From Cichorium intybus (lineage: Eukaryota; Streptophyta; Magnoliopsida; Asterales; Asteraceae), in NCBI GenBank assembly GCA_023525715.1, contig CM042017.1:83909357-83973356 (forward strand): 64,000 bases of DNA, given 5' to 3'. This document shows positions 23,416-34,526 of the stretch, one piece after another; positions within the stretch are counted from its first letter, which is position 1; each line of letters opens with the position of its first letter. The position numbers and the translations under genes are program-made. The notes beneath the pieces were generated by a model. That model worked only from the letters and a program-made list of their open reading frames with translations. It was not told the DNA's origin and made no database searches.

Positions 23416-23812
23416 GTACGCAATCTGTAACTCGTGTCTGATTTTAGATTAAATTGAACTCGATATCTTGAAGTCTTGAACTCGATATCTTGAAGTCTTG
23501 AACTCGATATCTCTAATTTCTATGCCTCACAGTTCTGTAATCGTGTCTGATATCTAGATTAACTTGAAGTTGAAATCGTGGCTGATATAAGAGTTGTTGG
23601 AAAATGGGTTCAAAACCGACCCACGGGTTTAAACCCAAAACCCACGAAACCGTGGGTTCAAACCGAAACCGACCCAAAACCGATGGAAAAATCGAAACCG
23701 AAACCGACTAGAAACCGAAACCGACAGTTTCTAAAAACCAGAAACCGAATTAAACGGTTTGGTTTCGGTTTTGGGTCTAAAACCGACCCAAACCGACCCG
23801 TGCTCATCCCTA
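23416..23812. other. hAT right arm with subterminal repeats
   Basis: Starts with the element I target duplication GTACG. A tandem ctcgatatcttgaagtcttgaa duplication lies near 23460-23510, then about 200 bp dense in AAACCGA/ACCGACCC, and the terminal repeat TGCTCATCCCTA. Confidence 0.8.
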
Positions 23813-25192
23813 ATGAATAGCTTCTCCCCAAAAGATACTAGGAACATCAGAAGATAATAACAAAGACCGTGTCGTTTCTACAAGGTGTCGATGTTTCCGT
23901 TCTGCTATACCATTCTGTTGAGGAGTATCAGTACATGATGATTGGTGAACAGTCCCATCAGATGCTAGTAACTGAGTAAAATCATTAGAGGTATATTCCC
24001 CTCCTAAATCACACCGGAAGCATTTTATGACAGCAGAGTGTTAGGTCTTCACAAGAGCTCTGAAATTGCTATAAATGACAAAGAAATCTGACCTGCGCTT
24101 CATAAGATAAACCCATGTATAACGAGTATAATCATCTATGAACGAAACATAATAAGGCGATCCTCCTTTGGAGGTTATTGGGGAAGGACCCCACACATCA
24201 GAATGAACAAGATCAAAAGGAGCAAACGAACGAGTGACACTATTATTAAAAGGTAAGGTAGAGAACTTTGCCAGTTTACAACCACAACAATCAGAAATGT
24301 CAACATTGTTCAAACGACCTAACACACCAGTAGAGGATAAAAACTGTAAACGTGAAGCTGAAACATGACCCAAACAAGAGTGCCAAAGATAAAAATTTGA
24401 AGACGAATGACTTAAACGAAAAGACGACAAATCAACACTAGAGGCCGCAATATCAGAAACTTGGAGCTGCTCCAAAACATAAAGTTCCCCAAGTTTACGA
24501 CCGATCCCAGTCACCCTCCGAGACTGTGGGTCCTGTACACAACAAAGAGAATCAGAAAAGAAGACCCAATAACCAGATTTACACAACTGACTGACCGAAA
24601 CAAGATTCAAAGCAAGTGTGGGAATATAATAGACATTAGTGAGAGAGATATGGGGGGTAACAACAGGACCAATACCCTCAACTGGCATAGGTGTAGCACT
24701 AGCTGACATAACAGAAACATGAGGACTAGCTGATAACGAAGAAAAGGATGACAAATGTGGTGACATATGATGAGATGCACCAAAATCCAATATCCATAAG
24801 GATGAAGGAATACCTGAAGGACTAGATGCTGATAGACCTGTGTGAGACATAGATGTTGACATGGCAGTAGGATTGGAAGCAATGAACTGGCGAAATTGCT
24901 CAAAAACCTGTGGATCCAAAGCTGATGGTGGTGTCATATTCAAATAGTTCTCTGTAGAAGGTACAGTAGCAGCAGCAGTGAACTGTGGAGGACGAAATGG
25001 TGGAAATGATGGACGTTGTTGAAACTGTCCAGGAGGCCTGTTGAACTGTGGAGGCTGAAACTGTCCGGATGGTCTTGTTTGGTTTTGATAATTTCCCTTC
25101 CCCAACAGCAATGGACATTGAGACTTCCAATGATTTTTCTTTTTACAAAATGCACACTCATCAAATGCAACTTTCGGCTTAAACTGTCCAGA
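23813..25192 (-). pseudogene. Ty1/copia gag-protease-integrase fragment
   Basis: Upstream half of the copia element at 519-1748. On the minus strand it reads a gag zinc knuckle (CAFCKKKNHWKSQC, near 25120-25160), a Pro/Gln-rich linker, the protease region ILDFGASHHMSP where the usual catalytic DSG reads DFG, the integrase zinc finger (LWHSCLGHVSASRL, CCGCKLAK) and the first integrase acid residues (HSDVWGP, FIDDYTRYTWVY). A stop follows LVKT at about 24041. The frame of the two halves meets exactly at the hAT target duplication. Confidence 0.9.
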
Positions 25193-25343
25193 TCACGCTT
25201 CAAAGATTCTATACCATCATGATCATCACCCGTAATAATCATGTCATCAACATACAAGGATAGGAGAATCCGACCTGCATTCGTGCATCTAACGAATAAC
25301 GCTGAATCATGATTACTAGGAGTAAAACCGAGAGAAGTAATCC
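25193..25343 (-). pseudogene. Duplicated copia RT segment joined to gag
   Basis: About 150 bp nearly identical to 535-685 (one clear mismatch before the ends diverge), including YVDDM. It lies where upstream gag and LTR would be expected, so the copia remnant is rearranged. Both copies are in the same orientation. Confidence 0.88.
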
Positions 25344-25460
25344 CACTATAGAATGTATCTATGTTTTTAAAAATATAAAAATACGTATTTATACTTGTAA
25401 AAAAATATATTTATACGTTCTAAAAACATAAAAAGACAAATATATCATTTTAAAAAATGT

Positions 25461-25832
25461 AGGAAAAATTCCAAAAAAGACACTAACTTTTCAAAAAAAA
25501 ATTGATTTTGACACTGTGTTATTTTTTTTTCAATTAAAACACTAAGTTTTCAATTTTTTCCAATTAAGTCACTATATTTTCAATTTTGACACTCAGGTGC
25601 CACGTCAGCATGCCACGTCAGCGTCGCATCATCAAATAATGACACGTCATCATGCCACGTCAGCTGACGACCGGGTTGACCGGTCAAATGGTCAAAATTG
25701 AAACCAAATTGAAAACATAGTGACTTAATTGAAAAAAATTGAAAACTTAGTGACTTAATTGAAAAAAAAAATAACACAGTGTCAAAATCGAAATTTTTTG
25801 AAAAGTTAGTGTATTTTATGAAATTTGCCCTA
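25461..25832. mobile_element. MULE-type MITE with long inverted repeats
   Basis: Two arms of about 130 bp (left AGGAAAAATTCC..., right complement AGGGCAAATTTC...) share CACTAACTTTTC, GATTTTGACACTGTGTTA and CACTAAGTTTTCAATTTT. The short centre repeats TGCCACGTCAG (ACGT core). No clean target duplication remains. It lies in what would be the first coding intron of the actin relic. Confidence 0.75.
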
Positions 25833-25896
25833 CAACTAATCAAGAAAGTTTTATATAATTGGGAAATAGATCGATACAGAAGATTTATATGCTAAC

Positions 25897-25966
25897 CTTC
25901 ATCATTCCACTTCCATTGTCAAAAACAATGGGCTGAATATCCTCATCATCAGCCATTTATATAAAC
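25897..25966 (-). pseudogene. Actin first coding exon, gene truncated
   Basis: ATG at 25954-25956 opens twenty codons reading MADDEDIQPIVFDNG then SGMMK, ending at AAG followed by GT (donor 25896-25895). Plant actins begin MADxEDIQPLVCDNG and have an intron at exactly codon 20, so position and phase match. The 3' side of the exon meets intron sequence, a MITE and then copia DNA; no further actin exons occur in the window. Cys in VCDNG is Phe here and GTGMVK reads GSGMMK, so it is a divergent copy or relic. Upstream, TTTGACAG (25967-25974) is a good acceptor for the leader intron. Confidence 0.8.
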
Positions 25967-26187
25967 CTGTCAAACAAATATCAAAATACAATAAGGATCT
26001 TCACATATTTATAAATACACTAATCGAAGTAGATGAATTCAATCATTACAAGTTTACAACTAAATGAGCAGATCGTAGTAATGAGAAAACAGAGATTGTT
26101 CACGGATACGTAATGAATATCAAGAGACTCAGATTGAAAATTCAAAACTATAAAACAATTAAAATTATAAAAATAACCGAAGCAAAC

Positions 26188-26330
26188 CTTTAGTTTTTCA
26201 GATCGAAGGGGAAGCAGCAGAAAGCACCCTACACTTGCCGGCAACTCAAATCCCAAGTTCCGGTGGGGTTTGGACTCTCCGGTGGAGAAGTTCATCGTAG
26301 GATGAAAGGTTGACTTAGATGAATTAGTAA
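26188..26330 (-). pseudogene. Probable actin 5' leader exon
   Basis: Minus-strand leader ending CTAAAG at 26188 followed by a GTTTGC donor, giving a 221-bp leader intron (25967-26187) to the acceptor before the actin ATG. A leader intron is usual in plant actin genes. The upstream edge of this exon is a guess. Confidence 0.5.
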
Positions 26331-26497
26331 GTGTAAGCTCAATTAATTATTAATTAAACTGTCTAGTTATAATTAAAAATCAACTAGCTTATGATAGTTC
26401 ATGTATTAAACAAGCTTAAGGTGCCCGCACTTTGCTTTGCTGCGGATGTGGTTTTATTATAATGTTTGTAAAGTACAGTGAACATTATTTATAAGTA

Positions 26498-27503
26498 GGG
26501 CAAATATCATATATGTCTTAAATTAATCACATAATATCATATTTACCCAATCAAATATATAAATATAATATATATCCTACGTTAACCTCTAAAATATCAA
26601 TACACCCAAAATTTTATTTTGAACACTTTATAATTACTTTTATGGTATTTTTGTTATTATAATCATTTTAATTATAAATACAATCTTGATTTTCCCATTG
26701 TACCCCTTACATATTATCAGGAAACTATCAAATCGTATCCAGAAACAAACTCGAACAAATCGTTTACAAGTACAACGTGATCGCTGGAGTGAGCCACGTC
26801 TGCGCCATTGTCGCCTTCAACTCAGACATCGATTGGGACTTCCGATTGCTTAATCACGTAATTCTTTGGACTGTTTGGGACGACTGACAACATTGTTTGC
26901 TTCATCAGGTAATTGAGACAATACATTGACGTAATCAGGTTATTTAGTCGAGTTCTTGTGATTGTTCTACATTGACTTCAATAGTTGGTTGATTGTGATT
27001 GTCTAGTCGATTATGATATTTGGTTCTTGTTGTATTTTCTGTGATTAATTTGCTGACATCGATTGTTTAGATCGAGTTCTTGTGATTGCTTGGTCAATTG
27101 TGAATAATTGGTTAACTTACTTGTTACTTGGTCGAATTCTATCCATTGTGATTGCTTGGTCAATTGTCAATAGTGTATGTACCTTTACAAAGTTGTCAAG
27201 TTGTCAAGTGCATAACTTGAACAGAAAAGTTATTCAAACTCTTTTTGACTTGAATTTTACTTGAATTGGTAGAAACTTTTAAGTCAAAGACAATGACAAC
27301 TCATATAGTACGTGTACAGTGTTGTCAAGTTTATTCACAACAACACTAGTATGTACAAAAAGATGATTGTGTTTGGAAGGTATAGACTAAATTACATTTC
27401 CAATTATCTATCTTCTATAGCATTTTTCTATATGCTCTAAAACAAGTTCTTTTTTGTATTTTTTTTACAATTATATTAAACATTACGATTATTTTCACAT
27501 GGA
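26498..27503. other. MULE left arm and upstream sequence
   Basis: Terminal repeat to about 26630, then non-coding DNA with repeated gattgcttggtcaattgtgaa-type phrases (27080-27180). About 26700-26890 has a short exon-like stretch (KYNVIAGVSHVCAIVAF) that I cannot assign. Confidence 0.45.
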
Positions 27504-28076
27504 ATGTTGCAGAAACTGATTTTTTTTGTGATTGCTTTTCATCTCCGGGAACGATTTCTTGCAATTGAACCTGTTTTGTTAGATGGAAGATACTTTTATA
27601 GATGGAAGATACTTTTAACAGGTGCCTTGATGACAACTCGAGACCGGTATGGGAGAATGGGGCCAAGTCTCCAAATTGACTATGGTTCTGCAAGTGTGCC
27701 CTTCTGCAAGTACAAGCTAAAATTGAAATACGGTGGTTTCTTTCGGCTAGCAAAAAACACTTGTAAGAAAATATATTGCTTTGGATCTCAAAAATGCATT
27801 CACATAGACACAATGTCATACAACTTGAGTCAACTAAATGAAGAAGTCATGAGACGTTATTCATCAAAGAACAACCAAGATTTTTCAATTTCATATGTTG
27901 ACAAATGTGCATCAGGCCAATTGTTTATTGACCTTGATTCTGATGAAAAGTTCATGGATATGCTTAGCATGTATAAAGCTGAGAAAGAAGTAACCATTTA
28001 TGTCACAATAGAGAATAATCTTCATGTCAATAATCACTATTCGGGTAAAACAGTATATACATGGTTTTTGAAATAG
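27504..28076 (+). pseudogene. MULE transposase N-terminal fragment (PB1-like domain)
   Basis: 190-codon open frame. From about residue 68 it has the pattern of the PB1-like domain found at the start of plant MuDR-type transposases: KLKLKYGGFF, a variable loop, HIDTMSYNLSQLNEEVMRRY, and FIDLDSDEKFMDML. The zinc finger, DDE core and SWIM finger of a full transposase do not follow, so this is a fragment. The annotated start is uncertain; the first 60 residues look unlike the family and include a duplicated agatggaagatactttta segment. It lies inside a Mutator-like inverted-repeat pair. Confidence 0.6.
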
Positions 28077-28543
28077 TTAAAAAGTATGATGGTTTACCCG
28101 TGCAGAAAATAATCAAATGTGTATATAAAAATGGCTGACACTGATTCCAAGCAGTAAATGTGAAACTGTTAAAACAGTAAATTCATGGTCAAAAATCAAA
28201 GTACATTGCTATTTTGGGTTCTAGAATACAACTACATTGCTTTGTAATGAAACTTTTTAAGTATGATTTGTCGTTACAATTACGGTACTTTTACATGAGG
28301 AAAAAAAGAAAAAAATTAACTAGTGCTATTAGTACTAGAATCAGATCGTTGACCAACTCGTTGTTTGACACAATTGCTTGTAATATCTTTTTGTTTAGAT
28401 GGAATGAAAACAAGCAGTTTGTATGAATGTTTAAGTGTTAAACAATTATTATGTTTTGAATGTTTTAATCATATGTTCTGAATATGTTTTATAAATACAC
28501 TTATGGTTCTGGATTTTAAGTATAAATGATCATCACTTATATG

Positions 28544-28569
28544 TCCGAAATCCAGACTTGGATTTCGGA
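28544..28569. repeat. Perfect 10-bp inverted repeat TCCGAAATCC, copy 1
   Basis: TCCGAAATCC, six-base spacer, GGATTTCGGA. A second palindrome with the same arms lies 185 bp downstream. Confidence 0.9.
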
Positions 28570-28728
28570 ACTCCGACTAAATCCGCATCAATCCAACAAA
28601 CCAAGTTCAGAAGATACAATGCTCGAAAGACACAACTCAGAAGACCACATTCAGAACTAACTCAGAAGATCACTCAAAGTCAATAAGACAAAGTTCCTAA
28701 GGATACTCTGATTCAGAAATGCCAGGAC

Positions 28729-28753
28729 TCCGAAATCCACTCAGGATTTCGGA
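28729..28753. repeat. Perfect 10-bp inverted repeat TCCGAAATCC, copy 2
   Basis: Same arms as 28544-28569 with a five-base spacer ACTCA. Confidence 0.9.
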
Positions 28754-28851
28754 TAAACAATACAAACAAGTTTTAGGAACTTCCTTTATAAACATTCAAC
28801 ATAGAAGACTGAAGATCTGAAGATCATCTTGATGTTAAGGCAAAGGATAAG

Positions 28852-29521
28852 TGTTGGATTAGGTGTCTAAGCCATGACTTATAATTTGTATTTATCTTAT
28901 TAATAGAAGCAAAGTCTATTTGGGTTGCCCTTGGTAGTCCAACCGGCATCAAGGTTAAATAGAGAGAGAAATAAATAGTTCGTTAATTTATTATGTGATA
29001 ATAAATTAATGATAAACTAGTTTGGAATTAATCAGAATTAATTGGAATTAATTTGGAATTAATTAAAAGTGCAGGGGCTAAATTGATTATAAGTGCAGGG
29101 GCTAGAATGCAATTGTTCAAAAGTTGAACACTATAAATAAGCCTCTCCCCATCACTTGAAAACTTGCACCATTCCAAAACACTTCCTTGGAATTTCTCTT
29201 CTCTCCTTGCCGTCTATAATCCTTCTCTAAGGTTTTATAGCGAGCCGTTCTTAATAAGAGGTTAAGATAGTTAACCTCTGCTTGGACTTCTGGGTGTGAT
29301 CTCATTTGAGGCAGGACACTTGTGCTGCTCGGCTTCAAGAATAAAACTAAAGGTTAGTTTTTTATTAATTGTTTTATATAGAAATTTCTGTTAGTCGTTA
29401 TTAGAAATTTCTGTTAGCCGTTAGAATTATTATTATATGTTCAAAGATAGAAAACATAGATCCTTTCTAGGTTGCATGGGAACTTAGGATTTTAGTTCAT
29501 AGATTGCAGAAAAACCTTACA
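28852..29521 (+). repeat. Element IV 5' LTR (670 bp)
   Basis: TGTTGGATTAGGTG...AAACCTTACA. Contains a TATA box CTATAAATAA at 29131-29140. Confidence 0.97.
29131..29140 (+). promoter_or_regulatory. Element IV LTR TATA box
   Basis: CTATAAATAA followed by a CT-rich leader. The same box is in the 3' LTR at 35652-35661. Confidence 0.6.
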
Positions 29522-29522
29522 G

Positions 29523-29534
29523 TGGTATCAGAGC
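29523..29534 (+). promoter_or_regulatory. Element IV primer binding site
   Basis: TGGTATCAGAGC, matching initiator tRNA-Met, one base after the LTR. Confidence 0.92.
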
Positions 29535-30492
29535 GTTGGTTGTTTTCTTATTGAATTGCTATAATTGTTTACTTAAAAGATAAATTAAATCGTTTAACGG
29601 TTTAAATTTAATTTTAAAATTAAGAGTTAATTTTTGAAAAATTAAATAGATAAAACAGAAATATTTTAAAAGTTTAAAATACATCTTATATATATTATAA
29701 TTAATAGTTAATATTTTATATATAAGATAAATTGGTTAGTCTTACCGTTAGTAGGCTTCATTCACAAAACTGTCCTATAAAGAGGGTATAAGGCAACTGC
29801 CTATAAAATGGTAGTCTAATGGGTATCTATTCTCACCCACCACTCTCCTGGTCAGTCGAGTGTCGTTAGCCGAACGGGTTTGATGGAACCGCTAAAGCCT
29901 CTTAAAAGTATAATTATATATTTGAAAGTACTAGAACCATTATCAAAATCTCAATCTAGTTACTTTAGGTTAAAAATGTGAATTGATGCTAATCCATGAA
30001 GTTGCACATTGCACTTTATGAAACGTTGGTGGAGCGTGTGTGGTTTACCGGCACACCAATGGGGGAGAATAAAGAGTGGCAATGGGTGTCTCGGGTGTTA
30101 TCATTGTTGATGGAGCGTGTGTGGTTTACCGGTACATCAATTTGAGATGATAATGGACCCCGAGAGTACCAAGCTAATTTGCATGGTTATTCACACCCGG
30201 TTTGTGATCCTCGGCATTCCAGTCACAAACGGTGGGGCATATCCGAGATTAAACATGCTATTGAACAGTTCAATAAATCTCAAAAGAAACTAGGAATTCC
30301 ATTTATAATAAGATTATTTTTCCGCGGTGGAATTGGCTGAATCGTCATTCGCCTACCTTTATAAAATTTGCTTATAGATTACGACATCCCTCTTCTATGT
30401 TGCAAATTGTTATAGTTGGATTCTAGCCTTATTTTATATTGGGTTATTATAAGGACCGACAAGTATCCAATTAAACTTACCTTCTTTTATAG
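29535..30492 (+). other. Element IV untranslated leader
   Basis: About 960 bp between primer site and gag ATG. Contains a near-duplicate of a short block (ggtggagcgtgtgtggtttaccgg at about 30027 and tgatggagcgtgtgtggtttaccgg at about 30109). No ORF of note. Confidence 0.7.
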
Positions 30493-33400
30493 ATGTCTTC
30501 TGCTGATCAATCCGCTCCCCACTCAAACTCTAGTGTTCCCTCTATCCTCTCATTGTGTTCCAAGGTTCAATTGAACGGGACAAACTATAATGACTGGATT
30601 AGAAATATCAAGATGGCTCTGAGGTACGAGAACAAAGAGTATGTCCTCGAGACCGAGCTTGTCGATATTGACTCTGAAACTGCTACTCCCGAGGAGATTG
30701 CCTCGTACCAAAAACATTCTGATGATGCGACCAAAGTGGCCTGCATCATGATAGCCACAATGAACCCCGAATTGCAAAGGATATACGAAGACTACTGGCC
30801 CTTTGAGATGCACAAGGAGCTTGCGGAAAAGTTCCGCAAGCAAGAGCGTATCGAGAGGTGCGAGGTGGTCAAGGACTTCACGAACAGCAAACCTAAAGAT
30901 GGAGAGTCCATCTGCGCTCATGTGCAAAGAATGCAAGGTTACGTGGAGCGGCTTAGAAAGCTTGCGATGCCTGTACCGGAGGATTTGGCAGTTGACATAG
31001 TGCTTAACTCCCTACCGAGTTCTTATGACCAGTTCAGGCTGGCTTATCATTTGAACAACAATCAGGCTAACCTGACTGAGTTGCATCGCATGCTTCGAGT
31101 TGCTGAGGACGGGATGAAGGGTAAAAGTGTACCCTCGGTTAATCAGCCCGTCCTAGCCATTGGAAGTGGCAAAGGAAAGAAGAGGAAGGGCCCTCCTAAG
31201 CAAAATTGGAGGGAAAAGGTTCAGGTCGGGTCATCAAGCAATGGCTCGAGAACCAAGTCTTCCCAGATTCCTTGTGTGGCCAACCCCGATGAAGCCAACT
31301 GTTTCTACTGCAAAGAGAAGGGTCATTGGAAGAGAAGCTGCCCCAAATACTTGCAGGATGTCAAGGATGGGAAATCAAAACCATCGACAGCAGGTATATA
31401 CACTATCTATAAAAACTCACCATCTTCTAATTCTTGGGTCCTTGATACAGGATATGGTTTTCACATTTGTTCTGATCTGCAGGGCCTAAAGGAAAACAGG
31501 GAGGTGGAGCACGGTAGACTGAACTTGATCATGGGCAATAGGAGATCGTCCCCTGTTACCAAGATCGGCGTTTACAGTTTAGTGCTTAGTAGTGATGTTA
31601 GTATAGAGTTAATTAATTGTTGCTATTCGCCAGAAATGGCAAGAAACATTATTTCATTTCACGCATTGTTCAGACAAGGATTTCAATTTTCTTTTGATAA
31701 TAAAATTGGTTCGATTTCTGTTTTCGAAAATGGTATTTTGATTTTTACTGCTTATCCTTGTGATGGTGTGTATGAAACCGTTGAATATGTTGATAATTTA
31801 GGACATAGTGTAAATTATATTGATTCTATTAGTGGTGTAGAAAAGGCATGTCTGTGGCATAGTCGGTTCGGGCACATCAGCAAGAAACGCATCGCCCAAC
31901 TCCAAAAGGATGGAGTGTTGGAATCATTCGACCTCAGGTCGGATGGTATATGCGAATCTTGTCTGTTGGAAAAGATGACTAAATCACCTTTCAAAGGGTC
32001 TTTTGAAAGAGGTGAGGGTCTGCTGGACATCATTCACACGGATGTGTGTGGTCCATTTAGATCAACCACAAAGGATGGCACGCGGTTCTACGTAACCTTT
32101 ACTGACGATTTTAGTAGATACGGTTATATCTATTTAATCAAGCACAAGTCAGACACCTTTGAAAAGTTCAAAGAGTTTAAGAACGAGGTAGAGAATCAAT
32201 TAGGCAGGAAGATAAAGACGCTCAGGTCCGACAGAGGCGGAGAGTATCTAAGTATCGAGTTCCTAGACTATCTAAAGGAATGCGGAATAGTTTCGCAGTT
32301 GACACCTCCCAGGACACCACAGTTGAACGGTGTTGCGGAGTGGCGCAACCGAACCCTTTTGGACATGGTTCGTTCCATGATGAGTCGAGCTTCACTTCCC
32401 ATTCACTTCTGGGGGTATGCCTTAGAGACTGCCGCCCATATCCTCAATCTTGTCCCTACTAAAAAGGTTGCTAAAACACCTCATGAAATGTGGACGGGGA
32501 AAGTTCCCTCGTTGGCACATATCAAAGTCTGGGGTTGTGAGGCTTTCGTTAGACGAGAGACTCAAGACAAACTCGCAGAAAGAAGCGAAAGGTATTTCTT
32601 CCTTGGTTATCCCAAACAGTCCTTTGGATATCTATTCTACAGACCGAGCGAGGACGTGGTCTTTGTAGCTAGACGATCAGTCTTTCGAGAGAGAGAGAGC
32701 TCATATTCAAAGAGGACAGTGGGAGTACCATTGATCTGGAAGAAATTCAAGAATCATCAGATGACGCAACCTTAGGAGAAACTAGCAACCAACATGAGGA
32801 AGAAGTTCCTGTTGGTCCGACAGATGTATCCTTACCTCTTAGGCGTTCCGGTAGGGTTAGCATGCCACCAGAGTTTTATGGGTTCCATATAACTTCGGAT
32901 AGGGACACATTTGTCAGTGATAGGACACTGATAAATTTGGATGAACCAGCTAACTACCAGGAAGCAGTGGCGGGCCCTGAGTCTGCCAAGTGGAAAGAGG
33001 CCATGGATAGCGAGATCAAGTCCATGTATGACAATCAAGTTTGGAACTTGGTTGACAACGTACCGGGTCGAAAGACAGTCGGGTGCAAATGGATCTTCAA
33101 GAAGAAGACCGACATGGACGGAAAGGTACACACTTTCAAGGCAAGACTGGTTGCGAAGGGCTTTACTCAAACCCTAGGGGTTGACTATGACGAGACCTTC
33201 TCACCAATAGCCAAGATAAAGTCTATTAGGATTATGCTGGCCATAGCTGCATTTCATGACTATGAAATTTGGCAGATGGACGTCAAAACCGCTTTCCTTA
33301 ATGGAAAGTTGACTGAGGATGTTTACATGAATCAACCAGAGGGTTTTGTCGACGCAAAGTATCCCAATAAAGTGTGTAAGCTTGAGAGATCAATCTACGG

Positions 33401-34526
33401 ATTGAAGCAAGCTTCTCGCAGCTGGAATCTTTGTTTCCATGAGAAAGTCAAAGAGTTTGGTTTCTCTAGGAGCGAGGATGAGTCCTGCGTATATGTCAAG
33501 GCTAGTGGGAGTATAGTCACCTTTCTGGTGCTGTATGTCGATGACATACTGCTAATGGGAAACGATATTCCAACCTTGCAAGATGTCAAGACTTGGCTTG
33601 GGAAATGTTTTGCCATGAAGGACCTAGGAGAGGTAGCTTACATTCTCGGGATAAGAATATTGAGAGATAGGAAGAAGAGAATAATTGGACTTAGTCAGGG
33701 TACATACTTGGAAAAGGTACTAAAGAGGTTTAGTATGGAAAATTCCAAGAAGGGAGAGCTACCTATCCAAAATAATGCAAAATTGAGTAAGACTCAAAGT
33801 CCGAGTACAGACGAAGAAATAGCTGAAATGAGTCGGGTACCTTATGCTTCGGCTGTAGGATCGATCATGTACGTTATGACGTGTACTCGCCCTGACGTGG
33901 CTTTTGCTTTAAGCATGGTCAGTCGGTACCAGGGTAACCCTGGAAGGGCGCATTGGATAGCTGTGAAAAATATACTCAAGTATCTGCGAAGGACAAAGAA
34001 CATGGTGTTAGTCCTCGGTGGCAGTGATACCTTGAGAGTTGAAGGATATACAGATGCTAGTTTTCAGACGGATAGAGACAGTGGTCGGTCTCAGTCGGGC
34101 TGGGTTTTCCTTTTGAACGGTGGAGCAGTTACTTGGAAAAGTTCCAAGCAAGAAACAGTCGCTGATTCTACGTGCGAATCAGAGTACATAGCAGCAAGTG
34201 AAGCGTCGAAGGAAGCGGCTTGGCTGAAGAACTTTATCGGTGACCTTGGAGTAGTCCCGAGTATTCAGGAGCCCTTGGAACTGTTCTGCGATAACGAAGG
34301 TGCGGTCTCCTTGACAAAGGAACTACGAGATCATGGAAAGTCCAGACATATCGACAGAAAGTACCACTACATCAGACATATGGTAGAAGAAGGTCACCTC
34401 CTTGTAAAGAGGGTATCATCGGAAGATAATCCTGCAGATCCCTTGACAAAGGCTCTGAGTAGGATTAAGCATAATCAGCATGCTAGGAGCATTGGATTAA
34501 GAGATGATATAAGTTTTTGTAATTAG
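30493..34526 (+). pseudogene. Element IV gag-pol, one frameshift
   Basis: First frame 30493-32775 (760 codons): gag (LNGTNYNDWIRNIKMAL), zinc knuckle CFYCKEKGHWKRSC (about 31300-31345), protease LDTGYGFHIC (31441-31470), integrase zinc finger (LWHSRFGHISKKR, CESCLLEK) and core (HTDVCGPF, LRSDRGGEY, GVAEWRNRT). Second frame 32862-34526: RT (WQMDVKTAFLNGKL, YGLKQASRSW, LYVDDILLMG near 33530) and RNase H (GYTDASF, CESEYIA, DNEGAVSL, GKSRHIDRKYHYIR). The two frames differ by two bases; the change maps to a GA run at 32687-32699, after which the second frame reads copia-like sequence well before 32862. Otherwise all catalytic motifs are present; GVAEW replaces the common GVAER. Confidence 0.95.

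Larger units (their letters stand above)
1749..23812. mobile_element. Non-autonomous hAT element carrying a nest of retrotransposons
   Basis: The ends are perfect 12-bp inverted repeats: TAGGGATGAGCA at 1749-1760 and its complement TGCTCATCCCTA at 23801-23812, fitting the YAGGGNTG pattern of Ac-like hAT ends. The 8-bp target duplications are exact. The element proper is only about 0.9 kb (1749-2248 plus 23421-23812); everything between is LTR element I and its nested guests. No hAT transposase is visible, so it needed an enzyme in trans. It is inserted in the integrase region of a copia element. Confidence 0.93.
28077..28846. other. MULE interior and LTR-like sequence, no gene
   Basis: AT-rich to about 28520, then a purine/AGA-rich stretch with two copies of a TCCGAAATCC palindrome. 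The latter continues at 36048 across element IV. Confidence 0.4.

Noticed and set aside
26700..26890. Short exon-like plus-strand stretch KYNVIAGVSHVCAIVAF
   Set aside because: No recognised family, no convincing splice partners; kept only as a note in the MULE left-arm entry.
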